64,000 nucleotides of DNA from Fratercula arctica (GCA_947846985.1 CANTUZ010000008.1:25997352-26061351), one strand, 5' to 3'. Counted from the first letter of the stretch, positions 25,901 to 60,802 are shown. Notes: generated by a model from the sequence alone, not told the origin. Numbers and translations: made by a program.

Positions 25901-28881
25901 TTTATCTCTGTTACTTGGCTGGTAGCAGTGACAGAACTTTGTAGACTCAAAAACCAACACAGCATTTAGAAAGTTTGCTGGAAAATGCTGTGAAACGGTG
26001 CCTGGAAGCATCTGTATCAGTTAATGAAAGAAGCTGAGGTGGGATGCTTAAAACCATCCATCTTGTCATTTTTTGGCTCTTGTTAAAACTTTTAGAGTTG
26101 TGACAGTCAGGATGTGTTAAAAATGTGTGTGGGACAAAGTTGGTAGCCTAACAGTACGGTTTCTTACTCATTAATGCAGCTGAGAAAAGCACCACTCGCT
26201 GGAGACTTTACCAATGTTGTTTGACCTAAAAAGGTCCTACTTTTGCCTGCCTTGAAACTTGGCTTTTCTTCTAGTGTTCATTATGGGATAGAATTGCTTA
26301 AAATTGTTTATTAGAAGAAAGCCTCTATATTAGATGTGTGCAAGGAAAACCTTTGATACAAAGCGAAACCAGTACCGTTTCTTCTCTTCGGCCAACATGG
26401 GGTATCTCTTAGTGTTTGGAGTCTCCTTAATTAAAAAACAAAAAAACCTCCCAAACAAAAACAACAACAACAAAAAAACCCCAAAACACACAATAAAATC
26501 AACCCCCCCAAAAAGCCTCTTGCTTTTCCAGAATGAGTTTGTCTTATGAGGTATTTATGGTTTGTGAATTGTGCGAAGTGGTGCTGTCTTGTAATTCAAT
26601 GCTCAGTATCACTGGGCAATCAAAGAGAGGAATATGGTTTGTGCATACAGCAAGGCTCTTCTTCTTTTCATAATTTTTTTTTTTTTTACCACAGTAGAGT
26701 AGAAATGTGCATTTTATGACTCTCTTACTGTCTTTATGACTTCAACTTTGGAAAGACAGACATACAAGTACTGGGAGCAAAGCAAGCTGGAACGAATTCT
26801 TCCAGTGTTTTACACCGTACTGCAAAATGTGGCCAGGAAGGGGATAAAATTACAGGTTAATAAGCACTGGACCCGCTGGCCTTTTTCTGGGTTTTCCTTT
26901 TGTTTTTTTTGTTGAGAAAAGAAGCTAAATACACTGGCCTTCATCTCTCTCTGTAGGTGAAGTCTGTGATAAATCTGCTGTTCGCTGCCTACACGGGGGA
27001 TGTGTCTGCGCTCCGAAGGTAAAAAAAAACCAAACAAACAACAAAAACAAACACCCCCCCACACAAAAAACCAGTGCAGGGTTGGGAATAGGAAAGCTGC
27101 TTGTGTGGTACCTGCTGTTGTTTGTTTATGAATATGCTCCGTGTCCATGTTGGGGACATCCGAGCTGCACTGCAGACTGAATGTGTTGACCCAAAAAAAA
27201 CCCCAAACAAAGAAACCCCTGAACCTAACCATCAAAAAGGTGCCCTCATGATCTCCTTGAAATCCCATTGTTTTTCCTTTCTTTGGATCGTACTGAAATA
27301 AATTTCTTTAACCTGTAGTGCTGGTAGAAGATCCTAGCTGTACTCTAGCCCGCTTTATAATTCAATTCTGAAACTGCCACAAACAGTCAGGCTGGGAAGT
27401 GCACGCCGTTGTTGGAGAGGTTGGGAAATGTAGCTTTGCTTTCTAAGTCTGGAGTAGAATCCAGCAACATTTATAGTAATAATAGTAAGAGACTAAGCAC
27501 GTTAATGTGGCTAGAATATACCTGGATATAGTCAGTTGCTGGAAAAATGTGTATAGTTTGGCTCTGCTGTCCTGGAGCACCGTAGTGTGATGAAAGGACT
27601 CTCCCAGTGCCGTAACGCTGTTGGGGAGTTGCAGACTTGGGAGCCTTTCCTGCATTTCCTCAGCTGGCATGGATGTACTTTGCCTTATATGACTTAGCTT
27701 GTCCCTGATAGATGTTTTTTAGATCGGCTATGTTGACCGTTAGGAACCCTGCAAAGACATTTTTGTTTTATTTTTCTTTATACCACCTAGAGATCAGAAG
27801 GGACAATTAAGCACCTTCCTTATTTTTCGAGCCCAAGCAGTAAGGGCCCCTTTTGTTAGAGCTGGAGGTACGACGGGCTCTTGATACCGTTTTGATACCG
27901 TTTCTGTTCTCTTGCAGCAGATGTTTCATCGTTTTAACATCGGGGTATTGTTCTGTGCTGGTTTTGTAACTTGTTTTAATTATGTAAGACTTCTCTGTAA
28001 CCATGGGGGGTTTTGTTGGTTTGTTTTTGGTTTTTTTTTTTTTTAATTTTATTTTTATTTTTAGATTTGCTCTGTCAGGAATGGATATGGAACAGAGAGA
28101 CTATGACTCCCGAACAGCCCTGCATGTAGCAGCGGCAGAAGGTAATGCCTCCTCCTAGGGGATTTGCTCCCCGTTAATGGAGTGTGGTCAGTTTTCTTTA
28201 CAGTATCTTCACTCTCTATGCATGCATACCTGCTTTTCAGACATTTGTGCGTATATGCATAGATACATATAAATGCACACTCACTATCCTGCTTTTCTTA
28301 TAGGACACGTGGACGTTGTTAAATTTCTACTGGAAGCATGCAAAGTGAATCCTTTCCCCAAAGACAGGTGAGTGGTTTTATTGCGGGTTTGGAGGAGAGA
28401 TGCTGTCAGGGCATCTCTCTAGCCCCCGCAAGGGGAGGTTCTCCATCAGATAAGATGCCCCACTGAGCCAGTACGGTGAGGCAGAAGGAACAGGGTCCTA
28501 CCGGTTCTCTGTAGGTTCTGCAGAGCCAGCAGGAATAAGAAATGGCGAACCATTAAAACTGTTACTTAAAGGTTATGCTCAACTTGCGAAGAATTTTCAC
28601 AGTTACGGAACTTGGTGTGGTCTGTGTGCTGAATTATCAGCAGTTTGTAAAGAGCTATGTTTTCGGTGCTTTTGGCTCTGTACTTAACGCGCTGATCTTA
28701 GAAATACTGTGCTGCTTCTTGTAGGTGGAATAACACTCCTATGGATGAAGCTTTACATTTTGGACACCATGATGTATTTAAAATCCTTCAAGAGTATCAG
28801 GTCCAATACACGCCATCAGAGGATTCCAACAACGGAAAGGAGAACCGAACGGTTCATAAAAATCTAGATGGCTTACTGTAA
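1743..28881 (+). CDS. GLS: Glutaminase, kidney/GAC type, 3' half of gene (gene-level entry)
   Basis: Mitochondrial phosphate-activated glutaminase converts glutamine to glutamate and ammonia; it works as a tetramer in the matrix. The window holds the last exons only; the promoter, transit peptide and first half of the catalytic domain lie upstream of base 1. The exons join in frame and read almost identically to mammalian GLS from the residues equivalent to human 417 onward. The segment around the catalytic tyrosine ([12 protein letters not shown], human Tyr466) and the KSGVAGG motif (human Val484) are intact. Two mutually exclusive 3' ends are encoded: GAC stops in 5782-5928, while KGA skips that exon and uses 26957-27018, 28065-28141, 28304-28367 and 28725-28881. 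The tail lengths, 48 and 119 residues, equal the human ones. KGA total after the common part is 360 nt including the stop, with all phases closing. No disruption was seen, so the gene looks functional. Confidence 0.97.
3036..3167 (+). CDS. GLS: GLS exon, catalytic domain (human residues about 476-519)
   Basis: 44 codons in phase 0, from [19 protein letters not shown] to KGIHFCH, with acceptor tatag|gttggt and donor cat|gtaagc. The KSGVAGG stretch includes the active-site valine known as Val484 in human KGA. The only difference noticed from the mammalian protein is GLM for GMM. Confidence 0.96.
4865..4957 (+). CDS. GLS: GLS exon 14, last exon common to KGA and GAC
   Basis: 31 codons in phase 0, [20 protein letters not shown] through GGDQR. 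The acceptor is tgcag|gatctg and the donor is the strong cgg|gtaagt. Its end corresponds to human residue 550, where KGA and GAC diverge. The donor can join to 5782 (GAC) or 26957 (KGA), and both are phase 0. Confidence 0.96.
5782..5928 (+). CDS. GLS: GLS exon 15, GAC-specific terminal exon
   Basis: 49 codons including the TAA stop. It starts [20 protein letters not shown] and ends [10 protein letters not shown]. This is the glutaminase C isoform tail, 48 residues as in human, and it closely follows the mammalian tail except for its last residues. The acceptor aactag|cattcc is preceded by an A/T-mixed stretch with almost no pyrimidine tract, which fits an exon used only in some transcripts. 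GAC lacks the ankyrin part of KGA and is the form raised in many tumours and immune cells in mammals. Confidence 0.95.
   Translation, partial: HSFGPMDYENLQQELALKETVWKKVSPESNEDISRTVVYRMEGRGEQN
5929..9015 (+). other. GLS: Probable GAC 3' UTR and following sequence
   Basis: AT-rich sequence after the GAC stop. AATAAA signals are at 6566-6571 and 8996-9001. The second sits in a typical context, followed within 40 bases by T-rich and TG-rich sequence, so the GAC message may end near 6590 or near 9015. An isolated GC-rich patch lies at about 8571-8715. I saw no other gene. Confidence 0.45.
8996..9001 (+). terminator. GLS: Candidate poly(A) signal for the GAC transcript
   Basis: AATAAA within tgtttaataaattta, followed by T-rich sequence with tgttt about 50 bases on. 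An earlier AATAAA at 6566 competes. Which is used cannot be decided from sequence. Confidence 0.4.
11990..12350 (-). mobile_element. CR1 retroposon fragment, antisense, diverged
   Basis: Reads as the reverse complement of avian CR1 3' sequence: gatcatctagtccaacctcctg, then cctgtcccagtgctctaccac and a long stretch matching the region before the CR1 3' end. A minus-strand frame still shows the CR1-derived [13 protein letters not shown] phrase. Many differences from the consensus point to an old copy. Confidence 0.8.
13311..13420 (+). mobile_element. CR1 retroposon 3' end, sense
   Basis: Truncated copy running from ggatggggctttgagcaacc through gggaggtgtccctgcccatgg to ccattctatgatt, the characteristic CR1 3' end. 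5' truncation is usual for this family. Confidence 0.88.
22471..22600 (-). mobile_element. CR1 fragment, antisense, short
   Basis: gttggaaaggacctctggag followed by degraded text in the order expected of the reverse complement of a CR1 3' end. It is diverged after about 60 bases, so the right edge is approximate. Confidence 0.65.
23032..23090. repeat. 23-bp inverted repeat forming a hairpin
   Basis: The left arm 23032-23054 is perfectly complementary to two blocks of the right arm 23063-23090. The blocks are 11 bp and 12 bp, separated by a 5-base G bulge. The loop is 8 bases. The arms do not extend outward. It could be a microRNA-like precursor, a small palindromic element remnant, or an inverted duplication. 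No family was recognised. Confidence 0.75.
24480..25030. other. GC- and CpG-rich patch within the GLS intron
   Basis: A patch richer in G+C and CpG than the AT-rich intron around it, including a very G-rich stretch near 24,940-25,015. Open frames on both strands are long only because stops are rare at this composition. It could be an internal promoter or enhancer island or an old insertion. A smaller patch lies at about 19,890-20,050. Confidence 0.4.
25210..25391 (-). mobile_element. CR1 retroposon 3' end, antisense, well preserved
   Basis: Begins tcacagaatcacagaatggt (reverse complement of the CR1 tail) and runs through ggttggaagggaccc, ccctgccatgggcagggaca and ggccttgaacacctccaggg to cctgttccagtg. 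It is a relatively young copy judged by the consensus-like text. Confidence 0.93.
26957..27018 (+). CDS. GLS: GLS exon 16, first KGA-specific exon
   Basis: 62 nt reading [20 protein letters not shown] plus two bases of an Arg codon. The acceptor is ctgtag|gtgaag and the donor aag|gtaaaa. It follows the common exon 14 in phase 0 and opens the KGA C-terminal extension. Confidence 0.95.
28065..28141 (+). CDS. GLS: GLS exon 17, KGA tail, first ankyrin repeat
   Basis: 77 nt completing Arg and reading [20 protein letters not shown] and then VAAAEG. The [14 protein letters not shown] pattern is a classic ankyrin helix-turn-helix start. The acceptor tttttag follows a 20-base T tract, and the donor is g|gtaatg. 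FALSG replaces the mammalian FALSA. Confidence 0.95.
28304..28367 (+). CDS. GLS: GLS exon 18, KGA tail, ankyrin
   Basis: 64 nt reading [20 protein letters not shown] with split Gly and Arg codons at its ends. It continues the ankyrin repeat begun in the exon before. The acceptor is tatag|gacacg and the donor ag|gtgagt. Confidence 0.95.
28725..28881 (+). CDS. GLS: GLS exon 19, KGA C-terminus
   Basis: One base finishing Arg, then 51 codons and TAA at 28879-28881. [20 protein letters not shown] is the second ankyrin repeat; the end is VHKNLDGLL as in mammals. Between them, a short variable stretch ([14 protein letters not shown]) differs from mammals. Confidence 0.95.
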
Positions 28882-29094
28882 TCATCTTCAGCTAGATCCT
28901 AAGAATCAAGTCACTTACCTATTTAATTGTGGTATACATAAGTAATGAAGAGCGTGTGTGTTTCTATCTGATAGTGGTATATATTTTGCAGAAGTCTCTG
29001 TTACTTCAGTGTTATATTACAGGAGTTTCTATACGCACAGGACAAATCCAATCTCTCTCAAAAGAAACAAAACCAACTAAGAATCTCCCTCCAT

Positions 29095-29101
29095 AATGTG
29101 A
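29095..29101 (+). promoter_or_regulatory. miR-23 seed match in the KGA 3' UTR, site 1
   Basis: AATGTGA, complementary to bases 2-8 of miR-23, 214 bases after the KGA stop. In mammals miR-23a/b represses GLS through its 3' UTR. Use of this site in birds is inferred. Confidence 0.5.
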
Positions 29102-29533
29102 GCAATATTACCTCATGCTGCATATAATTGATGTATAAAAATATTTAGCTGTTGTTGGCTTTACTGTGCACTACTTAATTTATTTTTGTGTTCTCTGTGA
29201 ACTCTAGTCTGTGGTTAGGAATTTTTCTGCTGCGTTTTGGTTTCTATAGCCCTCTGTTTCCAGTATGGCCGAGATGAGCCGGAGTACTGTCAGGTGTGAG
29301 CGTCAGTGAGGTTTTTCAAAAGCTGAGGATGCTGATGTAGATTTAGGCTGGGTGTGTTACGTAAGGATCTGCACTTATCTTTAGGAAAAAAAATAAATAA
29401 AAATTCCACACAACCTTGTTTACATAATATAAATATCAAAAGAGTGACAGTTGTCAGTGGTCTAGGCTTGTTCTTAGAGATAGTCTTGTCAGGGAATCTG
29501 TTTTAAGGTTTGTTTGACCAAATGGCATAGGGG

Positions 29534-29540
29534 AATGTGA
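29534..29540 (+). promoter_or_regulatory. miR-23 seed match in the KGA 3' UTR, site 2
   Basis: A second AATGTGA, 653 bases after the stop. A single 7-mer is weak evidence, but two in this particular UTR fit the known miR-23 control of GLS. Confidence 0.45.
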
Positions 29541-31952
29541 CTCGTAACATCACACAGTGTTTAGTGGGGTTTTTGTTGTTGTTTGGAAGCGTTTCTTTCA
29601 GTTCCCTTTGTCTCGCCTCCCTCCTCTCTCTCCATGTTCAGCTGCTAAAGCGCTTCCCCATCACTGGGGAAAGCGGGTGCTTCCACGCTGTGCAGTCGTG
29701 TTCCTCGCAGGAGTACTTGCACTGCAGCAAGCCTTGACAAGCTGCAAAACCCCCTTTCGGGCTCGCCTGTGGGGTTCTTGGCGGTTGCACCAGGAACCAG
29801 CGAGGGGAATGGAAGTATGCGAAAGCCAAAGGACTAAACCAAATACTACGTGTAAATCTGATTTAACATAGGCTTGTGATAAGGAACACGGATGGTGTGA
29901 AACAGCTTTAAGGAGCATAGAGCCAATCAAAGCATGAGCAGAGCAGGAGATGAGCCAGATTTTTGGGTATGTTCTCTTCTTGCACTACCATCAACCAGGG
30001 AGCAGGATACTGCTGGTGTAGAACAGGAATTCAGCATCAGGAGCACAAGTAGGTGATGCCTTTTGTGGTGAGTGGTGGCATTTATTGTCCTGCCACCGAA
30101 GCCAGCTCGGCACGTTCCCCGTTGTGGGAAGCGTAGATGCAGATACTTGTCGCTTGCAGAAGTAGAATGTTACGACAGTTCCCTATCCCGTGTGCAATTG
30201 CTTCCGCCAATGTTGTGGCGTAAAACCTCAGTCACTGAAGAGTTAATTTTCACAAAACACCGTAGTCGTTGGACACAGGCAGGAATTTTCGCACAAGAAT
30301 TTTAGGCAAGAGTTGTTTAGCACACGGAAAAAGAGATTGTGCTTGAGAATCGCGTGTGTGGCTGTTTTTATCCTAGCACATAGTGTACAAGTCATCAGTA
30401 GATCTCAAAGTTCACATTTTCTGTTTAGGCACCAAAGTCCTTCCGAAATAATGTCCAAATTCTTTCTAGAATGGCCCAAGCACTTTATAAAGACGATCTG
30501 AACCACATCATCCTCCTTTTGCAAATGGGTACACTAGGGCATAGAGAGAAGTAGCTTCTCTGGAGTGACCCAGCAGGTCAGTGTAGTTGAGAATAAATCC
30601 TCTCGAGTTCCTGTACAGTCTCTCGTCGATATGCCATACTGCCTCCCTGGCGGGAGGACAAATCACATGGAAAAGTGCTTGATACTCATCACTTCACTGA
30701 TGGTGAAATCTTGGAAGAGTCTGAAAGTCTAAAGCCCTGAAATCATGTTTCCAAGCTGGCTGGCATGGTTATCAAACACTTTTTCTCAAGAATCTTACTG
30801 TTCTTAAGCAGCATTTTTTCCCCTCCCCTTCTCTTTTTCTTTTTTTTTTTTTCTTTCCCCTGAAGATCAGCTATTTTTCTGAAGGCTTTTAACTCATTCT
30901 TTTCACGTCCTGTGTCACAGCCACCTTAGTTCTAATCAAGAACTAACCAAAGTGGCCTCTGGCTCTTCACTGAGCCACGCTGGTCACCGAGTAGCCCAAG
31001 GCCTCTTCCCTGAACTAAATTCCAAGATGTTTTCTCTGGTAACAGATCTGTCAACTTTAGTGTAGAGGAGTGTTTTCAGATGGATTCCAGTTTAGTATTC
31101 TGCATCTTAACACTAATCTGACTTCTTCCGTATTTTTTTTCCTATGAAAACATATCCTTTAGCTTCTCAGAAAAATACCTGATTTAGCTGTGACACTTGC
31201 ATTGCTCAAACTGGCATTTTTAACAGATAAGTATGTTACATAATCCACGTACCTACAAAAAACCCAAAGAAGGCATTTTAACCGAGTTAGCATTAAAGAT
31301 CATGGCTGTACCTTAAATTTAAGGCTTTCCTGAAACATACCGAGTGCTTTTAGCCGGTCTTAGCTTCAGTGCTTTTTTGCTGGCTAGTTTTAGTATTTTC
31401 TCACTGTGAGAAGATGCATTATTTTGTAATGTCCAATTCAGCGATGCAGCTATTTAGACATGGCGTTATTTATAAATATAAATATATGCAGTACATTGGT
31501 TTGGCTGTTTATCATTCATGACACTGACATGTAGATTTTACCGTAAATGGCTTTTGGTTATCTTATCGAATGCTGACTTCCTTATGCTCCAAAGAGGATT
31601 TCCCCACACCTTTGTTTTTGTCATATATGTTTCTTCTGTATCACAACCTAAAATCATTAAGCTAACTTAATGCTCTGTACTCAGAAAGTGTGATAGTCTT
31701 AGCATTAATTAGCCTCTCTTTGTGAACAAAATGTATTGTACCAGATTTTTTTGCTTCAGAGCTGGACTATCAGTGACTATACTTACGGGCAGTGTACAAC
31801 TCCGGTCATTGCAACTGACTGGGCTGATCTTGACTTTTAGATTCTGTATTGTGGGGAGTAGACAGTGATGAATGTATTTCTAGCAGTTTCCCATGAATGA
31901 ATCTAAACTTGAGCTGTACTGGTTCTGAAAATGAAAGTTATTTATTTTAAGA

Positions 31953-31992
31953 AATAAAATCCAGATAGTGTTGCTTTTTACAGCATAATAAA
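31953..31992 (+). terminator. GLS: Candidate poly(A) signals for the KGA transcript
   Basis: AATAAA at 31953-31958 and again at 31987-31992, followed by a G/T-rich stretch (gatgctggtggtggttttt) at 32007 onward, the expected downstream element. This is the best candidate for the end of GLS. Confidence 0.6.
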
Positions 31993-32010
31993 TGGAAATA
32001 CTGAGATGAT

Positions 32011-32560
32011 GCTGGTGGTGGTTTTTATTGGTTATCTATAGAACTACTGTTGAAATGAGCCTTCAGGCTGTCTGGGAAAACTTACTCTGGTCATTTCCAT
32101 TGTGCAAAGCTTACAAGAAATCAGAATGAGTTTATCTGATCCAGCTTTGTTCTGTTGTGTTGTTTTGTTTTGTTTTTTTTTTAAACCCTATACTTCTGCC
32201 CTTTTACTGGTTGCTTTTTATTAATGCTGGGATTCGTAAGTGGCTTGGCCATGTGCCCTCAACAGCTCTAGCCTTCTCTTGCCTACTCTTCACTCCCACT
32301 ATCCTTCATCTCACCAGCCGTTTCTTTCCTTTCATTATTCTTCTGGCTGTGTAGTTAATATAAAAGCCTGACAAATCTGAGACAAGGGATCATGTCACTT
32401 AATAGCCCCAGAGAAAAAGGGTGCAGCAGCAGCCCAGCTTGATAGCTCACAACGTTTAGCCATGGATCAGTTATCCTACTGATCAACTCAAATTCCAAAT
32501 TGAAGTTTGGTTGAGGAAGGAAAAAAAAAAAAAATCAGTGATGTGATAGAATAATTTTTT
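32011..32560. other. Short interval between the convergent GLS and STAT1 3' ends
   Basis: About 550 bases between the proposed plus-strand and minus-strand poly(A) signals. They include T runs at 32160-32182 and an A run at 32521-32534. No gene or repeat family was recognised. Confidence 0.5.
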
Positions 32561-33264
32561 TTTATTATTGCTTCTAACAGCCACCTCCTAAGAATTCTGT
32601 AATGCAGACTGAGCCGCAATAATGCAGTGAATTTAAAGCATCTACACTGCCTTAGGCTTCAGAGCTATAATGGTTTAGTCGCACAAACAAGTTTAAAATG
32701 AGACACAGTAAAACTATTGGCAGACACATCATCTTTATAACAGAAGTAGCAAAAACACAACAGAAAAGACAAAAGCATCAACTGACAGTTCATTCCATTT
32801 ATTCAAAATGGCTAAAGAATATTCCATCAAGGAAAAAAAACATTGCTTTTAGAACTACTGGCTGTGTAAAGACGAAGCCATGAATAAGGCCATTGCTCTA
32901 AATCTCCCAAGAAAATGTCACCCTGGTCAATAAACTGAAGTATAAAAGTAATGAAAACAAACTGCTGTATATAGAACATGAGTACAACCTGTAGCTCAAG
33001 AAACAAGTATTTCATTTTTTCGTATTACAATAAAGATACACATCCAGCTACATGTAAGGTAAAAGCATGAAGTCACCAGTTGTGACACTGTGTAGCACTT
33101 GTAACCTCAGTAACCTGGGGTACCTAAAAGAAGTCAGTTTAGCAATGCTTTCTATTTAAATACGTACATTGCGTGCTTTAGGTCCTTTAAATTTTCTTTC
33201 TTTCTGGCTTTTGCAGGGGGCACATCAGTCTTCCTGGGCACAGCACAGTAAATGGAACCAGGCA

Positions 33265-33270
33265 TTTATT
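33265..33270 (-). terminator. STAT1: Candidate STAT1 poly(A) signal
   Basis: AATAAA on the minus strand, followed about 25 bases on by a TGTGCTGTG stretch. It would give a 3' UTR of about 1.5 kb. The alternative at 32561-32566 would give 2.25 kb. Confidence 0.4.
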
Positions 33271-33394
33271 TTCTAAGCAGCAGCTGATCCATCTAGCATT
33301 TCTAAGAGAAGTAGCTCTGCAATCCCTGTGAGTCATGCTGGCCCCTGCTGCCCTGCCAGGCACTGGGAACGGGCAGCAGTTGGTTGAGATGCTA

Positions 33395-33496
33395 CGGAGT
33401 CTCAGACTGGTTGAGGCCGGAGGGGACCTCTGGAGGTCATCTTGTCCACCCCCCTGCTCAAGCAGGGCCACCTAGAGATGGGTGCCCAGGTCCTGT
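33395..33496 (-). mobile_element. CR1 fragment, antisense
   Basis: ggaggggacctctggaggtc, then cccctgctcaagcagggcca and ggtgcccaggtcctg follow the reverse complement of a CR1 3' end, without the tail. It lies in the presumed STAT1 3' UTR. Confidence 0.8.
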
Positions 33497-34811
33497 ACCT
33501 GAACATGCAGGATCCAGCATGAGTGTTCTGCAGTCCCTTTGCTCAGCTGCACAGTAATCAGCAGTCTGGACTAACACATGCCCCTTGTACAAGAGACCAG
33601 CTGCTTAAGACAACCTTGGCTCTTAACTGTGAGTTGTTAATTATCCTCAAACATGTAGAGAAACAAATCTGTTCCTCCTCTGGCGGAAGCACAGCTTCAT
33701 CCTTTAAGTACTAAAGACTGAATATCCTGCAGCCATTACTCAGTATAAATTCAACTTTTTCACTTTACTGCGCCTTATCCCTACTTGCAAAACCGCTTCA
33801 TCATCAAAGCCTGTAGGGTCTTCTAACTATTCAAATCAACAGTTAAATAAATGTCCTGATTCATAGTGCATGAGAAAATTAAGTTCCTTTCCACCTGTTA
33901 TAACCTAAATGGGGCATGTATTATTGTAAAAGATACAAGTGACCAGATCCTCACCTTGGTAGATTAAGCACCGTGAGTAAAACCATACTCCAACCTGTTT
34001 TGCACTCTTCAGGAGTAGGTTCTCATTTTGTCCAAGAGCGTGCTGCTAGACAGCATGACCACAGTCTGTAGGGGCTGTAGTCTTGATTGTACGGGTTGAG
34101 TTGCAAGCTCAGCATGTGCCAATGCAGCTTTAAGAGTGTGTCCTAAGAATTGCTCATTATGAGAAAGGTTGTGCTAAACATCCCACACAAGAAGACCTTG
34201 CCTTAAGAAACAAGCAGAAATGAAATGCAGATACTACTTTTGGCTAAGTTCTCTCAGTATGCCATGCCCTTAGAAAAGATAAAACCAGGACACGCTTCAG
34301 CGCATGGATTCCGTGTGGTATATACCTGCAGTGTTTCTCTTCTCCTTTCTGTGATGCAGATGAAAATTCAAAGCTGTGAAAGTTCTTCAGAAGTAGTTAA
34401 GCAGAAGGTGCAAGCTTTCTGAACAGAACCTCTGCGGAAGAACTAGCTTTACTTTGAAGCTTTCCATGTACAGCCAACTGTTCTAAACATTAAATTTAAC
34501 TAATTGCCTTAAAGAAAAAATGCATGTTTCTCCCATTACTTTTGCTGAAGGACCTCTTAGTCCTGCCCTCCGCTCTGGCACAGTATCTTGCTAACTGGAA
34601 ATTCTTTAACAAAGAACTTCTAAACGAAAGAAGTGCACGAGAGAAGGCCACTCAGACTGCTGTTTACATTCCCATTAGTTAAAAATTGCTACTGGACCTT
34701 CACGTTGAGAAACCAAAGAACTGAAGTGGAGCGTGTCACCAAGTCATTAACTGCAGAACGGGATGCATAAGCTAATCAGCTGTGCTAATGACGCAGGAAA
34801 AAGCTCAACCT

Positions 34812-59916
<25,105 letters not shown>

Positions 59917-59990
59917 GTGTGGGACACGACCGCACTCCGGCTCCGCGCCGCGACCGCCGCCGGCACCGAGAAATAGCTGCGGAGCTGTGG
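59917..59990 (-). other. STAT1: STAT1 non-coding exon 1 (5' edge approximate)
   Basis: A strong minus-strand donor (cacac|gtaagt) at 59917/59916 inside the CpG island, 2 kb before the coding start. It sits 30-70 bases downstream of two CCAAT boxes. The transcription start is placed at about 59,980-59,990 from this spacing only. Confidence 0.6.
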
Positions 59991-60013
59991 GGAGGGGGGC
60001 GGGCGGGCCGCCG

Positions 60014-60052
60014 GGCCAATCAGAGCCCAGTCCCCCGCCGCCTCGGCCAATG
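60014..60052 (-). promoter_or_regulatory. Paired CCAAT boxes upstream of STAT1 exon 1
   Basis: ggccaatcag at 60014-60023 and ggccaatggg at 60046-60055 on the plus strand, read as ATTGG from STAT1. They are typical NF-Y sites for a TATA-less CpG promoter and could serve both directions. Confidence 0.6.
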
Positions 60053-60634
60053 GGCGAGCGCGGCGGCGCCGGGCTGCCCCGCCCATAGCCCTTTCCCGGT
60101 GGCGGCGGCGGTTCCCGGTGCCGCGTTCAGCCTCCCCCTGCCGTCCGCCGCCTGCCCGGGCCGCAGGGCTGGCAGGCAGAAGCCCCACGCGTGCAAGGTA
60201 GAGAGAGGTTCCACCTGTTGAGACAAGTCCGCCCGTCAGCGTGGCGGTGCTGGCAGGAGCAGGCCAAGCAGAAGTAGGGTAAGCACCGTCCCCGGGGACA
60301 GGCCTCCCGCTTCTGCCGGGAGCAGGGCAGGGCGAGAAGGCTGGAAGCGTGCGAAGGGACGAGCGGCTGTCGAGGAGGGGCTAAAAGCTGCTTAAGCAGC
60401 AGGACGTGTGAGCAGGTGTAACAGGTGAAAGCGAAGGGTGTCCCTGCAGGAACGGGGGGAGGTGACCCTGTCAGGAACGAAGACCGTTAGGAGGCGACTC
60501 CCCCTTGCCCCAGCAGGAAAGACGCTGAAGCGTCAAGCCCAGTGGACCTCTGGATGGCGAGCTAGCCAGCGCGGGGCTAGCCTGAGGCAGCCATAGCTTT
60601 AGGTACAGTGCCCCTGGGCGTCCGTTCCCCATCC

Positions 60635-60659
60635 CTCACCTCACCTCACCTCACCTCAC
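60635..60659. repeat. Microsatellite, five CTCAC units
   Basis: Five perfect CTCAC pentamers between the two GC-rich lobes upstream of STAT1. Confidence 0.95.
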
Positions 60660-60802
60660 GGGGAAGGCTCTGGGAGCCTTTTCCAGTGCCCAGCCCCGCC
60701 GTGTCCCCGCCTGCGGCCGCCTCAGAGACCCGCCGCCGCTCCCGGCCCTAGTGCGCAGGCGCGGCGGCGGGAGGGGGAGTGCCGAGGCGGGAACAGCCGC
60801 CC

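Larger units (their letters stand above)
9016..26956 (+). other. GLS: GLS intron between the GAC and KGA-specific exons, 18 kb
   Basis: No exon with GLS similarity and no other recognisable gene lies here; open frames are short or fall in GC-rich stretches. It contains CR1 pieces at 11990-12350, 13311-13420, 22471-22600 and 25210-25391, a G-quadruplex motif at 9963-9984, A/C-rich low-complexity tracts, GC-rich patches near 19.9 kb, 21.25 kb and 24.5-25.7 kb, and a long hairpin at 23032-23090. It ends in the acceptor ctgtag at 26951-26956. Confidence 0.75.
28882..32010 (+). other. GLS: GLS KGA 3' UTR
   Basis: About 3.1 kb of non-coding sequence between the KGA stop and a pair of AATAAA signals at 31953 and 31987. 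It carries two exact miR-23 seed matches (29095-29101, 29534-29540) and an AU-rich stretch near 31466-31488. No other gene was seen. Confidence 0.65.
32561..34811 (-). other. STAT1: Probable STAT1 3' UTR
   Basis: Minus-strand sequence after the proposed stop at 34812. Minus-strand AATAAA signals are at 33265-33270 (UTR about 1.5 kb; downstream sequence is G/T-rich), 32798-32803 and 32561-32566. A CR1 piece lies at 33395-33496 inside the region. The extent depends on the last-exon call. Confidence 0.45.
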
